The notes beneath the pieces were generated by a model. It made no database searches and was not told the DNA's origin. It saw only the letters and a list, made by a program, of their open reading frames with translations. From positions 682,001 through 746,000 of the forward strand of contig NZ_CP012665.1 in NCBI RefSeq assembly GCF_001318295.1: a stretch of DNA of 64,000 nt. Direction: 5' to 3'. This document shows positions 56,562 to 64,000 of the stretch, piece by piece; position 1 is the stretch's first letter; every line of letters starts with the position of its first letter. Position numbers and translations under genes: made by a program. The DNA is from Candidatus Xiphinematobacter sp. Idaho Grape (GTDB taxonomy: Bacteria > Verrucomicrobiota > Verrucomicrobiia > Chthoniobacterales > Xiphinematobacteraceae).

Positions 56562-57498
56562 GAACCGATAAGTGGGACAACCAACGTGAGGATCAGACCC
56601 ATAAGATCCCCCGCAAAGCTACGCAGTATAGTCTATATGGCTTCCTACAGTCGACATAATTAAACCATTCTGATGGAAAGTCCATCAGCCAGTTTCTCTT
56701 GCTACCTCAGTTTAAAGGGATCGCCAAGCATATGAAACGAGATTTGTTAAGGCGAGATACCCTGCTAACAAGGATAGTTTGGACGGTTGCTTCCCACTGT
56801 TTCATAGTCTTGTCGATATGGAAACAGAAAAGACGGCGGCTAAGCATTGCATGTGCTTTTTTTGTGCTTGTTGAGAGCCCTGAAGAGCCTGCTGCTTAAG
56901 CCAGCCCACATTTTTCGGAGTGGCATGTGGGCTTGCAGGGGTTGGCATTCTCGCGTTATCGAAATGCCTGATGCTATACCCTGTGCTGCTGACTGCATTC
57001 AATCTTTGTGGCGTTAAGGAAACCTCAACGGCTACACCACGTGGCCACGGCGCAACGTATTCTATCTTGCTCTCCTTGCTTCCCTCTCCCTGAGGCCAGA
57101 ATCCTCTAAGGGAAGGGGCTTTGGAATAATGGCTTGGAGAACTTCTATGTCAATCACAAGTCTGAAACCCTAGAACACCCACTAGCTCGGATGAGTTGCT
57201 CCATGTTAAACATTTTCCCAAAATGGCCGACACGTAATCCATACCAACTTGAAATCCAGCAGATTTTTAAGCAAAACCTAGGCCGGCTGCGACCCAACAC
57301 GCCTAGGTACGAGCAAGCGTCCTTCTGGAGGAAGCGCACGCTTTTCCTGGGTACTTTACCAAAAATGAGAATGGCACCGTTGGGAACTAGAGTCCTCGGT
57401 CTTCTTGCTTAACTGGTTTGAGATGGGCAGAAGTTAAGTTTTTACAAAAATTAATCTTTGAATTCAGAAGAAATTTTAATTGTCCACCCCACTCCCAA
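56562..57498. other. Long gap between zwf and ogt
   Basis: About 940 bp. A plus-strand frame of 92 codons (57134-57412) is unrecognised, with no domain signature. The one structural element is the 9-bp hairpin at 56903-56933, listed separately. It otherwise reads as non-coding or decayed DNA. Confidence 0.45.
56903..56933. repeat. Perfect 9-bp hairpin in a gene-free stretch
   Basis: AGCCCACAT and ATGTGGGCT are perfect complements with a 13-base loop TTTTCGGAGTGGC. It lies about 340 bases beyond the zwf start in a gap with no gene. A terminator T-run is absent, so a small structured RNA or a regulatory hairpin is possible, as is chance. Confidence 0.4.
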
Positions 57499-58014
57499 TT
57501 AGAGATAAAAGATCCCCTCGAGACGCAGGAGCAGTGCCTTGCGATGTAGGCCACCGGTGTAACCGACGAGTTGTCGAGTCCTACCTAGGACACGATGACA
57601 AGGAATAAAGATGGCAATTGGATTTCTTCGACAAGCTGCACCAACAGCGCGAACAGCTTTCGGGTGACCCAAGTCACTGGCTATTTCTCCGTAAGTTGTC
57701 CACGAACCACATGGAACTTTCATCAGTGCGCTCCATACCTTGCAGCTGAAGTAGGACCCCTGGGGACGGACAGGAATCGTAAATCTCCTTTGCCTACCGT
57801 GGAGATAATTGTCAATTTGGTAAGAAACCTCTTGGAAGAAGCTGCTTGAGTGTTCCCCTAGGTTTGAGATGGGAGGTAAACCATGGGGAAATGTATCGAG
57901 AAAAGAGGCGTAAACCAATGCACGGTCGTCTGCAGCCAATAGCATCTCTCCGAGTAAAGTGGAAACACGAATGGCCCTACTTGCTGAAGGGAAGCAGCTT
58001 ATGTTACTCATCAC
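57499..58014 (-). CDS. ogt: Methylated-DNA-[protein]-cysteine S-methyltransferase
   Basis: Suicide repair protein that removes O6-methylguanine. The 171-residue protein has an N-terminal RNase-H-like half and the C-terminal DNA-binding and acceptor domain with TTYGEIASDLGHPKAVRAVGAAC in part, then the acceptor cysteine in IPCHRVLG (Cys139), and GYTGGLHRKALLLRLEG. An alternate ATG follows the first by one codon. It is between a gap and rho. Keeping a direct-reversal repair gene in a reduced genome is noteworthy but not unusual. Confidence 0.95.
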   Translation of the reverse strand: MMSNISCFPSASRAIRVSTLLGEMLLAADDRALVYASFLDTFPHGLPPISNLGEHSSSFFQEVSYQIDNYLHGRQRRFTIPVRPQGSYFSCKVWSALMKVPCGSWTTYGEIASDLGHPKAVRAVGAACRRNPIAIFIPCHRVLGRTRQLVGYTGGLHRKALLLRLEGIFYL

Positions 58015-58070
58015 AGCCTGTGGAGGTAAGCGCAGGAGAGTTCTTCACTCATAACAAACTCTGACGACTC

Positions 58071-59429
58071 CTATCCTGGAATATTATGCAACATTTCTGC
58101 ATTGGAAGAGTATTTTTGGACAAAAAATAGCAGCCTCTCAATGGCCTCAATTGGCTTGTGTCCAGCTAAACCACGGCGGATAATGTTTACCTTGTGGAGG
58201 TCTTGCTCCGGAAGAAGCAGCTCTTCGCGGCGAGTGCCAGAGAGGAAAATGTCTACTGCTGGATAGATGCGCTGATCACTGATTTTACGGTCTAAAACGA
58301 GTTCCATATTTCCAGTTCCTTTGAATTCTTGGAAGATCAGTTCGTCCATGCGACTGCCCGTGTCAATGAGAGCCGTAGCCATGATGGTGAGAGATCCAGC
58401 CTCCTCAGTGTTGCGGGCAGCTGCAAAAAGTTTACGGGGAATTTCCAGTGCTCTAGAATCGACTCCGCCAGACATGGTACGCCCCCCTCCACTTTGTACG
58501 TTATTAAACGCTCTCCCGATACGGGTCAGGGAATCCATAAGGACAAAAACATGCTTTCCCATCTCTACAAGGCGTTTGGCTCGTTCGATGGCTAACTGGG
58601 CAACACGGGTGTGGCTTTTAATGTCACTGTCGTTGGAACTAGCCATGAGTGCAGCCTGAGGGACTGTCCTACGGATTTCTGTCACCTCCTCGGGGCGCTC
58701 GTCCACAAGGAGAATAATTAACCCCATTTCCGGGTAATTTTTTACCACTGCTTCTGCGATATGCTGAAGAAGTGTAGTTTTTCCAGTACGTGGGGGGGCC
58801 ACAATTAAACCTCGCTGTCCGCGCCCAATGGGCGCTATAAGGTCCATGATGCGGGTTGTAAAACGCTCTGGGATTGTCTCAAGTCTTATTCTGGCTTTTG
58901 GATTAACTGTTGTTAGCTCTTCAAAGATGGGAAAGTTTCGAACAATACCTGGTACCTCTCCCTCAATTCCGATAAGTCTGAAAAGCTGGAGGCCACGGCT
59001 ACCTCGGCGAGTCTCGCCCTTAATTTTCATCCCGTCTCGGAGACCGTGTTTACGCACAACCTCTGGAGTAACAAAGACATCATTCTGGGATTGTGCAAAA
59101 TTCCGCCTCGCTTCCCTCAGAAAGCCGAACCCCTTACCTGATACTTCTATAATTCCCTCTGCGTAAGAAGGAACATGTACGGAGGAAGAACCTGAATATT
59201 CTTCAGCATGATACTGCGTCGGGGACTCTGCAGTAGAAGGGGTTGTACCTTCCTTATCTGTAAGAGTGAGTGTGTTTCCTGGGGAAGCAGTTAGAGCAGA
59301 AGACTGCGGGAGAGGGCCCATGGTAGAAGTAGGGAAGGCCCGAGTGGGAGCGTTTTTCTTTGGATGGCGCAAATGCGCCGCACGTTTGCGCCTAGGCTTT
59401 GTATCAGCGGTTTCTTTTTCTTCAATCAT
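58071..59429 (-). CDS. rho: Transcription termination factor Rho
   Basis: Hexameric RNA helicase ending transcription at Rho-dependent sites. The 452-residue protein has a low-complexity N-terminal stretch of about 85 residues (basic, Ser/Thr/Pro-rich), the RNA-binding domain (YAEGIIEVSGKGFGFLR), Walker A PPRTGKTT around Lys217, Walker B and the Q/R loops (LIILLVDERPEEVTEIRR in part, DSLTRIGRAFN) and R-loop RIYPAVDIFLSGTRREEL. Intrinsic terminators are scarce in this window, so Rho may do much of the termination, an inference. yebC is 18 bases upstream. Confidence 0.97.
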   Translation of the reverse strand: MIEEKETADTKPRRKRAAHLRHPKKNAPTRAFPTSTMGPLPQSSALTASPGNTLTLTDKEGTTPSTAESPTQYHAEEYSGSSSVHVPSYAEGIIEVSGKGFGFLREARRNFAQSQNDVFVTPEVVRKHGLRDGMKIKGETRRGSRGLQLFRLIGIEGEVPGIVRNFPIFEELTTVNPKARIRLETIPERFTTRIMDLIAPIGRGQRGLIVAPPRTGKTTLLQHIAEAVVKNYPEMGLIILLVDERPEEVTEIRRTVPQAALMASSNDSDIKSHTRVAQLAIERAKRLVEMGKHVFVLMDSLTRIGRAFNNVQSGGGRTMSGGVDSRALEIPRKLFAAARNTEEAGSLTIMATALIDTGSRMDELIFQEFKGTGNMELVLDRKISDQRIYPAVDIFLSGTRREELLLPEQDLHKVNIIRRGLAGHKPIEAIERLLFFVQKYSSNAEMLHNIPG

Positions 59430-59447
59430 ATCACGCAGATGTTTGGA

Positions 59448-60209
59448 TCAATTTGGGTGGATTTTTGCGAGCAACTCTTCTGAGATATCAAAATTAGAGT
59501 GGACGTGCAGAACATCATCATGGTTTTCCAATACATCGCAAAGCTGGAGAATGTAAGAAGCTGTTTGCAGATCACTAATATGCACGATTCTTTGTGGAAG
59601 GAAGGTTAGCTGCTGAGATTCAATCGGGACTTGGAAATTCCTCAAGGATTCCGCAACTAGGTGGAACTGGTTAGGAGATGTAAGGACAGCAAAAGATTCG
59701 TCGTAATAGACAAGGTCTTCAGCCCCAGCCTGCAGCGCTGCTTCCAAAAGCCGCTCTTCTTGCAGAGCACTTTTTGAGACGAAGATTTGTCCCTTTCGGA
59801 GGAAAAGATGAGACACGCTGCCAGGACCACCTAAAACCCCTTGTTTTTTGGAAAACAAGGAGCGTAAAACAGCGGCAGTTCGGTTTCTATTATCAGTGGC
59901 TGCCTCCACAATGAGAGCAACACCTCCTGCACCGTAACCCTCATAGAGTACTTGTTCTACACTGCTAACAGTAGCGGATGCTGCTCGTTCTCCCCTTTTG
60001 ATGGCCCGTACAATGTTTTCGTTTGGCATACTTTTAGATCGTGCAGATTGAACTGCAGCTCTGAGTCGGGGATTCAATAGGAAGTTTCCCCCGCCCAATC
60101 TGGCAGCAATCATGATTTCCTTTGAAAGTTTAGAGAAGAGCTTGCCGCGTTTCGCGTCTAGGGTCCCCTTCAAACGCTTAACTTTCGACCATTTACTGTG
60201 GCCGGCCAT
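59448..60209 (-). CDS. yebC: YebC/PmpR family transcriptional regulator
   Basis: A 253-residue YebC-family protein; members act as transcription regulators or, in recent work, as translation factors at proline-rich motifs. The opening MAGHSKWSKVKRLKGTLDAKR is the family signature, followed by the KEIMIAARLGGGN helix, NENIVRAIKRGE and the EGYGAGGVALIVEAATDNRNRT stretch in part. It lies 18 bases upstream of rho on the same strand and may be transcribed with it. No Holliday-junction ruvC gene, its common neighbour elsewhere, is nearby. Confidence 0.95.
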   Translation of the reverse strand: MAGHSKWSKVKRLKGTLDAKRGKLFSKLSKEIMIAARLGGGNFLLNPRLRAAVQSARSKSMPNENIVRAIKRGERAASATVSSVEQVLYEGYGAGGVALIVEAATDNRNRTAAVLRSLFSKKQGVLGGPGSVSHLFLRKGQIFVSKSALQEERLLEAALQAGAEDLVYYDESFAVLTSPNQFHLVAESLRNFQVPIESQQLTFLPQRIVHISDLQTASYILQLCDVLENHDDVLHVHSNFDISEELLAKIHPN

Positions 60210-60794
60210 GAAGTAATTAACAAATCTGCTTTTCGCTTTCTTGGTAAGAAGGTGTACCTTGACCTGATGCGTACGCTCTTGCGAAGACTCTATCAGGATT
60301 AGTGAAGATTCTACTCCCGTGCTTGTGAGGTCAGAAACGGTCTGAGCACCCAGGGGGGGGATCCAAAACCTACCAAAGAACGCTTTTCGCCTCTTCTGTC
60401 AACTGAAAACCTAGACGCCGCACCTGCTTAGCCAAGACACCTCCTTCCAGCCCAACTTCAACAGAAACAGAAGTACAAAAGGTGCCAGAAACCCAAAGGC
60501 CCTCCGTCCAGAGGGTAAAACACACACGCCCACCCCTGCTCAGTTACACTAAATACCGCTACCAGTAGCAGTAGCATTAAAACTAAACACATTACAACAT
60601 CATAGTAGATTGTAGTGGTCAATATTGAGCTTAACTACGAGCTAAAAATGACCGAGCCTAAGGAGACAACTGCAACCGTCTTGAGGTGTCCCAATACTGC
60701 GACTTAATATCCAATCGTAATCTCGTAACCTAAGCGAGAGGACACCGTCGCTCGTTTGCCAATAAAATTGGCCTGCTTGCTAAAAAGTTACCGG
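60210..60794. other. Gap between yebC and aroB
   Basis: About 585 bp with no recognisable gene on either strand. It carries an eight-G run (about 60353-60360) and a small hairpin, GCCAAT-AAA-ATTGGC, near 60759-60773, 20-35 bases from the aroB stop; that hairpin could end aroB transcription, though no T-run is seen. Confidence 0.4.
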
Positions 60795-61877
60795 CTAGTT
60801 CGGCTGGAGCTTTCTGAGGAATTCAATTGCAGAACGGGCGTCCTGTAGGTCAACCTCGTCGCTCAGATAGGCACTCCCTAGGCGGTGAGTGAGCACAAAG
60901 CGTGGCTTCCCTTGCTCGAACTTCTTGTCCTTTCTCATAGTGGTTAGGACGGAGTCAGTAAGAATCCTGTCAGGGAGTACGATAGGAAGAGAAAGGCGCT
61001 GTAGGATTCTCGCAATATATTCCAAATCAGATTGCAGGAGCCCTGAGAAACGTTTCGAAAGCCAAAGCGCAGCTATGATACCAAGACTAATGGCCTCTCC
61101 ATGGAAGAGTGAACCATAACCAGCAGCAGTCTCAATTCCATGTCCAATGGTGTGCCCGAAGTTTAGAAGCGCACGTAGTCCACTTTTATCCCCTTCGTCA
61201 GAGGCAATGAGAGCGGATTTGACAGTTATGTTCCTGGCAATAAGAGCACTCAGATCTTTTGGCCGCTCGGGGGACAAGGTTTTTAGCATCGCCATATCCT
61301 GGATGATGGCGTGTTTTACTATTTCTGCAAACCCCTCCCAATATTCCCGATTTGGCAATGTGTTTAGTGTAAGGGGATCCGCAATGACCAATTGGGGCTG
61401 ATGAAAGGCTCCAATCAAATTTTTTCCCGCCGCAACATTAACGCCAGTTTTTCCACCAACCGAACTATCCACTTGGGCAGTGACAGTCGTCGGGAGTTGC
61501 ACGAGCGGAATCCCGCGCTGAAAAATTGCCGCAGCGAACCCCGACAGATCCCCGATAACACCGCCTCCAAGGGAAAACAAAACAGATTTTCGGTCTAAGC
61601 CAGCTACGACCATACTATGACACAGGTTGTATACCTGGCGGAAAGATTTAGATCGCTCTCCAGAGGGAACCACCAGTGTTATGGGTTTAAATCCTACATT
61701 TTTTAGGGAGGCAAGTACTGGCTGCAAGTAATGTCTTGCTACATTAGAATCAGTTACGACTGCACACCTACTAGGGGCCAGTATCTTGGCGACGAGATCT
61801 CCACTGTGGGTGAGTAGCCCGCCACCGACAAGGACGTCATAGGAGGCATGCGAGCAAGAAATAGGTATTTTTAACAT
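60795..61877 (-). CDS. aroB: 3-dehydroquinate synthase
   Basis: Second step of the shikimate pathway, cyclising DAHP to dehydroquinate with NAD and a divalent metal. From ATG 61877 it has 360 residues, the family size: LSLGGGVIGDLSGFAAAIFQRG in part, LPTTVTAQVDSSVGGKTGVN in part, GFAEIVKHAII and the metal histidines in LNFGHTIGHGIE. The open frame extends 72 residues upstream, but these are not AroB-like and overlap the fabV leader. With aroE (25.8 kb) it supports retained aromatic amino acid synthesis. Confidence 0.96.
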   Translation of the reverse strand: MLKIPISCSHASYDVLVGGGLLTHSGDLVAKILAPSRCAVVTDSNVARHYLQPVLASLKNVGFKPITLVVPSGERSKSFRQVYNLCHSMVVAGLDRKSVLFSLGGGVIGDLSGFAAAIFQRGIPLVQLPTTVTAQVDSSVGGKTGVNVAAGKNLIGAFHQPQLVIADPLTLNTLPNREYWEGFAEIVKHAIIQDMAMLKTLSPERPKDLSALIARNITVKSALIASDEGDKSGLRALLNFGHTIGHGIETAAGYGSLFHGEAISLGIIAALWLSKRFSGLLQSDLEYIARILQRLSLPIVLPDRILTDSVLTTMRKDKKFEQGKPRFVLTHRLGSAYLSDEVDLQDARSAIEFLRKLQPN

Positions 61878-62123
61878 AGAAGAAAAGTTATCTTTCCCTG
61901 TATAAACGCGGGGCCTAGTCCTGTCAGCTGTAGACAGTGGGAGATTTGGAGACCAAGGGAAGCTCGCCGCAAGGTAGAAACTATCCTTGATAAAAGCCAC
62001 GGCTATACTAACGAGAGTCTCTTTAACTCGTGTAAAGAACAGGAAAATAGCTAGGCAAGTCATTTCAAAGACTTGCCTCAGAGGGTAGAGCAATCAATAC
62101 TGGGCGAGAGGATGTGGACTGGT
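61878..62123. other. Divergent region between aroB and fabV
   Basis: About 245 bp that should hold promoters in both directions. No clear element is visible. Both frames extend into it by open sequence with no support from their families. Confidence 0.3.
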
Positions 62124-63311
62124 ATGTTCATCAAGCCGAGAATCCGTAGTTTTGTTTGTACGACAGCTCACCCTGACGGATGTGTTGCCCATGTCCGGCA
62201 ACAGATGCGCTATGTAATGTCTAAGCCCTTACTGCCTAGTGCTCCCCAGCGCGTACTCGTGATAGGTGCCTCGTCTGGCTATGGACTTGCTTCACGGATT
62301 GTGGCAGCGTTTGGTGGCCGTGCATCGACAGTAGGTGTCTTCTTTGAGAGGGAAGGTACTAAAAAAAAACTTGCTTCAGCAGGTTGGTACAACTCCGCTG
62401 CTTTTGAAGCAGCTGCAATCAAGGAGGGACTTTACGCGAAAAGTTTTAATGGCGATGCCTTTTCTGAAGAGATGAAGAAAAGAGTGACTTCAATTATTCG
62501 GAGAGATTTAGGCCAAATAGACCTTATTGTGTATAGCGTAGCTTCTCCTCGTCGTCTGGATCCAGCAAGGGGAAAAATCTACAAATCCACCCTGAAACCG
62601 ATAGGATCTTCCCTTGTCACCAAAAGCATCTGTACGGATAAGAAAGAAATCGAGTCAGTAACTCTCGAGGCTGCTACATGGGAGGAAGTTTTCCATACAA
62701 TTAAGGTGATGGGTGGGGAGGATTGGAAGATATGGATTAGTTCTATGGCAGATGCTGGCGCATTATCGGAGGGGTTTAGAACAGTTGCCTATTCCTACTT
62801 GGGTCCAGGACTCACTCGGGCAATCTATGCACAGGGCACTATCGGACGTGCTAAAATAGACCTGGAACGGACGGCTAGAGAGCTAAACAAGCAGTTTGGT
62901 GATAGAACTGCTTTTATTTCAATCAACAAAGCAGTAGTAACCCAGGCAAGTTCCGCGATTCCTGCTGTTCCACTTTATATATCTATCCTCTTTAAAGTTA
63001 TGAAAGAAAGGGGGATACACGAGGGGTGCATTGAGCAAATGTATCGCCTATTTAGGGATCATCTTTGCTCTCCGAGGGGTCCAAGACTGGATACAGAAGG
63101 TCGTATCCGTCTCGATGACTTGGAAATGCGGGAGGACATACAGACCGAAGTTACCAAGATTTGGAGGGCGATTACTACAGACACAATAGACAAACTCTCT
63201 GACTTTAAGGGATATCAGAAGGAATTCTATCACTTATTCGGATTTGGCTTTCCAGAGGTAGATTATAGTAAGGAAATTAACCCTGTCCACTACCTTCCAG
63301 ATCCCACTTAG
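62124..63311 (+). CDS. fabV: Enoyl-[acyl-carrier-protein] reductase FabV
   Basis: NADH-dependent reductase of the last step in fatty acid elongation; an isoform of FabI that is often triclosan-tolerant. The 395-residue protein opens MFIKPRIRSFVCTTAHPDGC, has the nucleotide-binding VLVIGASSGYGLASRIVAAFG in part, and the extended-SDR catalytic tyrosine/lysine as YAQGTIGRAK (Tyr-x8-Lys), which is diagnostic for FabV rather than FabI. ATG 62124 was chosen over 62112 or 62073 because the family begins at this point. A nine-A run (62361-62369) lies in frame. Confidence 0.97.
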   Translation: MFIKPRIRSFVCTTAHPDGCVAHVRQQMRYVMSKPLLPSAPQRVLVIGASSGYGLASRIVAAFGGRASTVGVFFEREGTKKKLASAGWYNSAAFEAAAIKEGLYAKSFNGDAFSEEMKKRVTSIIRRDLGQIDLIVYSVASPRRLDPARGKIYKSTLKPIGSSLVTKSICTDKKEIESVTLEAATWEEVFHTIKVMGGEDWKIWISSMADAGALSEGFRTVAYSYLGPGLTRAIYAQGTIGRAKIDLERTARELNKQFGDRTAFISINKAVVTQASSAIPAVPLYISILFKVMKERGIHEGCIEQMYRLFRDHLCSPRGPRLDTEGRIRLDDLEMREDIQTEVTKIWRAITTDTIDKLSDFKGYQKEFYHLFGFGFPEVDYSKEINPVHYLPDPT

Positions 63312-64000
63312 GGGACTTTTATTCCTTTTCCTTTCTTCTTAGCAATAGGTGGGCAACTCCACCCTCGGTGCGACCTTTTAGTAATAACGGATTCTGCTAT
63401 AACGTGATGCTAGGCGATGCCAAACTCGTATGGCGCTAGTAGGCCCTTCTTCCTTTCCCTGATCCTTTTGTCGCGACACCAGAAAGACTTGGATATAAGG
63501 GGGAACATGCAAATCTGCGCGAGGGGAAAGAGTAACGCGAGCGTCCGTCTATGGATAGTTTGTCACACTAAAACCAAAGTAATGACGGTGAAAAGAAGCT
63601 AGGAAGCGGAGTGTTATGTCCTCCGACTGACAGACTTTATTTGTAACTCGGACGCTTTAGGCATCACAAGCGAAAGAAAGAGACTGTGACTGTTAGAGTG
63701 GGTAAACAAGTTACCGCAGTGTCCGATCGACTTTTCCTCACCTTTTCCTAACCGAAGAATAAATAACGTCAGCGAAGTGACTAAACTGGCAACTGCAGGA
63801 GTAGGGAGTCCTTTAAAATCTTTTACTCTTTTCCCTGATGGGTGCCTACTTGACTCAGGACTCTCTCTGCATGGGGAGATGGAGTTTGATATGTGAGAAT
63901 CAATCTAATCATTCTGAACCGCTCATTTACAAAATCCGATTACCTTCCTAGCCAGAATACTAGGAGCTGTCCACACTAACGCTTAATTTTTTTCGTCGAA
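63312..64000. other. Right-end gap after fabV
   Basis: About 690 bp to the edge of the window. Short frames only, none recognisable. At the extreme end the minus strand has a short open tail that could be the end of a gene outside the window; I do not call it. Confidence 0.4.

Noticed and set aside
57134-57412. 92-codon frame upstream of ogt
   Set aside because: No domain, no ribosome-binding site and high tryptophan/arginine; probably non-coding.

Overview
The window most resembles a reduced genome of a Gram-negative bacterium from the Planctomycetes-Verrucomicrobia-Chlamydiae group, and my best guess is a verrucomicrobial insect- or nematode-type symbiont such as Candidatus Xiphinematobacter. 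The grounds are indirect: a LpxI/Gfo-Idh/LpxB lipid A cluster, a chlamydia-like R2 subunit without the radical tyrosine, type B succinate dehydrogenase, a resB-ccsA cytochrome c maturation pair, moderate GC, nearly all genes being conserved housekeeping genes, and long stretches (300-1100 bp) without recognisable genes. No rRNA, transposase, phage gene or CRISPR array was seen. Taxonomy is inference from protein character, not from a marker search.

Layout. 1-6 kb: fumC (minus), a PLP-binding YggS protein and secA. 6-10 kb: purA-uppS, a SurA-like chaperone/isomerase, then a gene-poor stretch with one tRNA(CAU). 11-16 kb: an MBL-fold hydrolase, ribD and two tandem small heat-shock proteins. 16-25 kb, all minus: an amino-acid/cofactor run trpA-dapF-dapA-dapB-folK, the lipid A run lpxI-Gfo/Idh-lpxB, and serS-tilS. 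25-33 kb: gltX-aroE, divergent ispD, and resB-ccsA. 33-41 kb: hisS-aspS, then nrdB and nrdA, with NrdR-type operators upstream of nrdB. 41-50 kb: glk, a small winged-helix-like protein, a truncated glycogen-synthase-like gene, sdhCAB, and an nfeD-floA-membrane protein cluster. 50-60 kb: a squalene/phytoene synthase family protein, pgsA, der, rpsA-glutaredoxin, zwf, ogt, yebC and rho. 60-64 kb: aroB divergent from fabV, then 0.7 kb with nothing recognisable.

Functionally the cell appears to respire (SDH, fumarase, cytochrome c maturation), to use glucose through glucokinase and G6P dehydrogenase, to make its own peptidoglycan precursors, lipid A, phospholipids and isoprenoids, and to keep parts of the diaminopimelate/lysine, shikimate and tryptophan routes. 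That mix fits a nutritional symbiont with its own envelope. The most notable items are: an R2 ribonucleotide reductase with leucine where the radical tyrosine normally sits; two helically phased NrdR boxes ahead of nrdB plus a third palindrome between nrdB and nrdA; an aspartyl-tRNA synthetase with residues expected of a non-discriminating enzyme and an altered motif 2; an EF-hand-like loop inside SecA; and several gene remnants and 8-10 base homopolymer runs. I found no clearly new multi-gene system.
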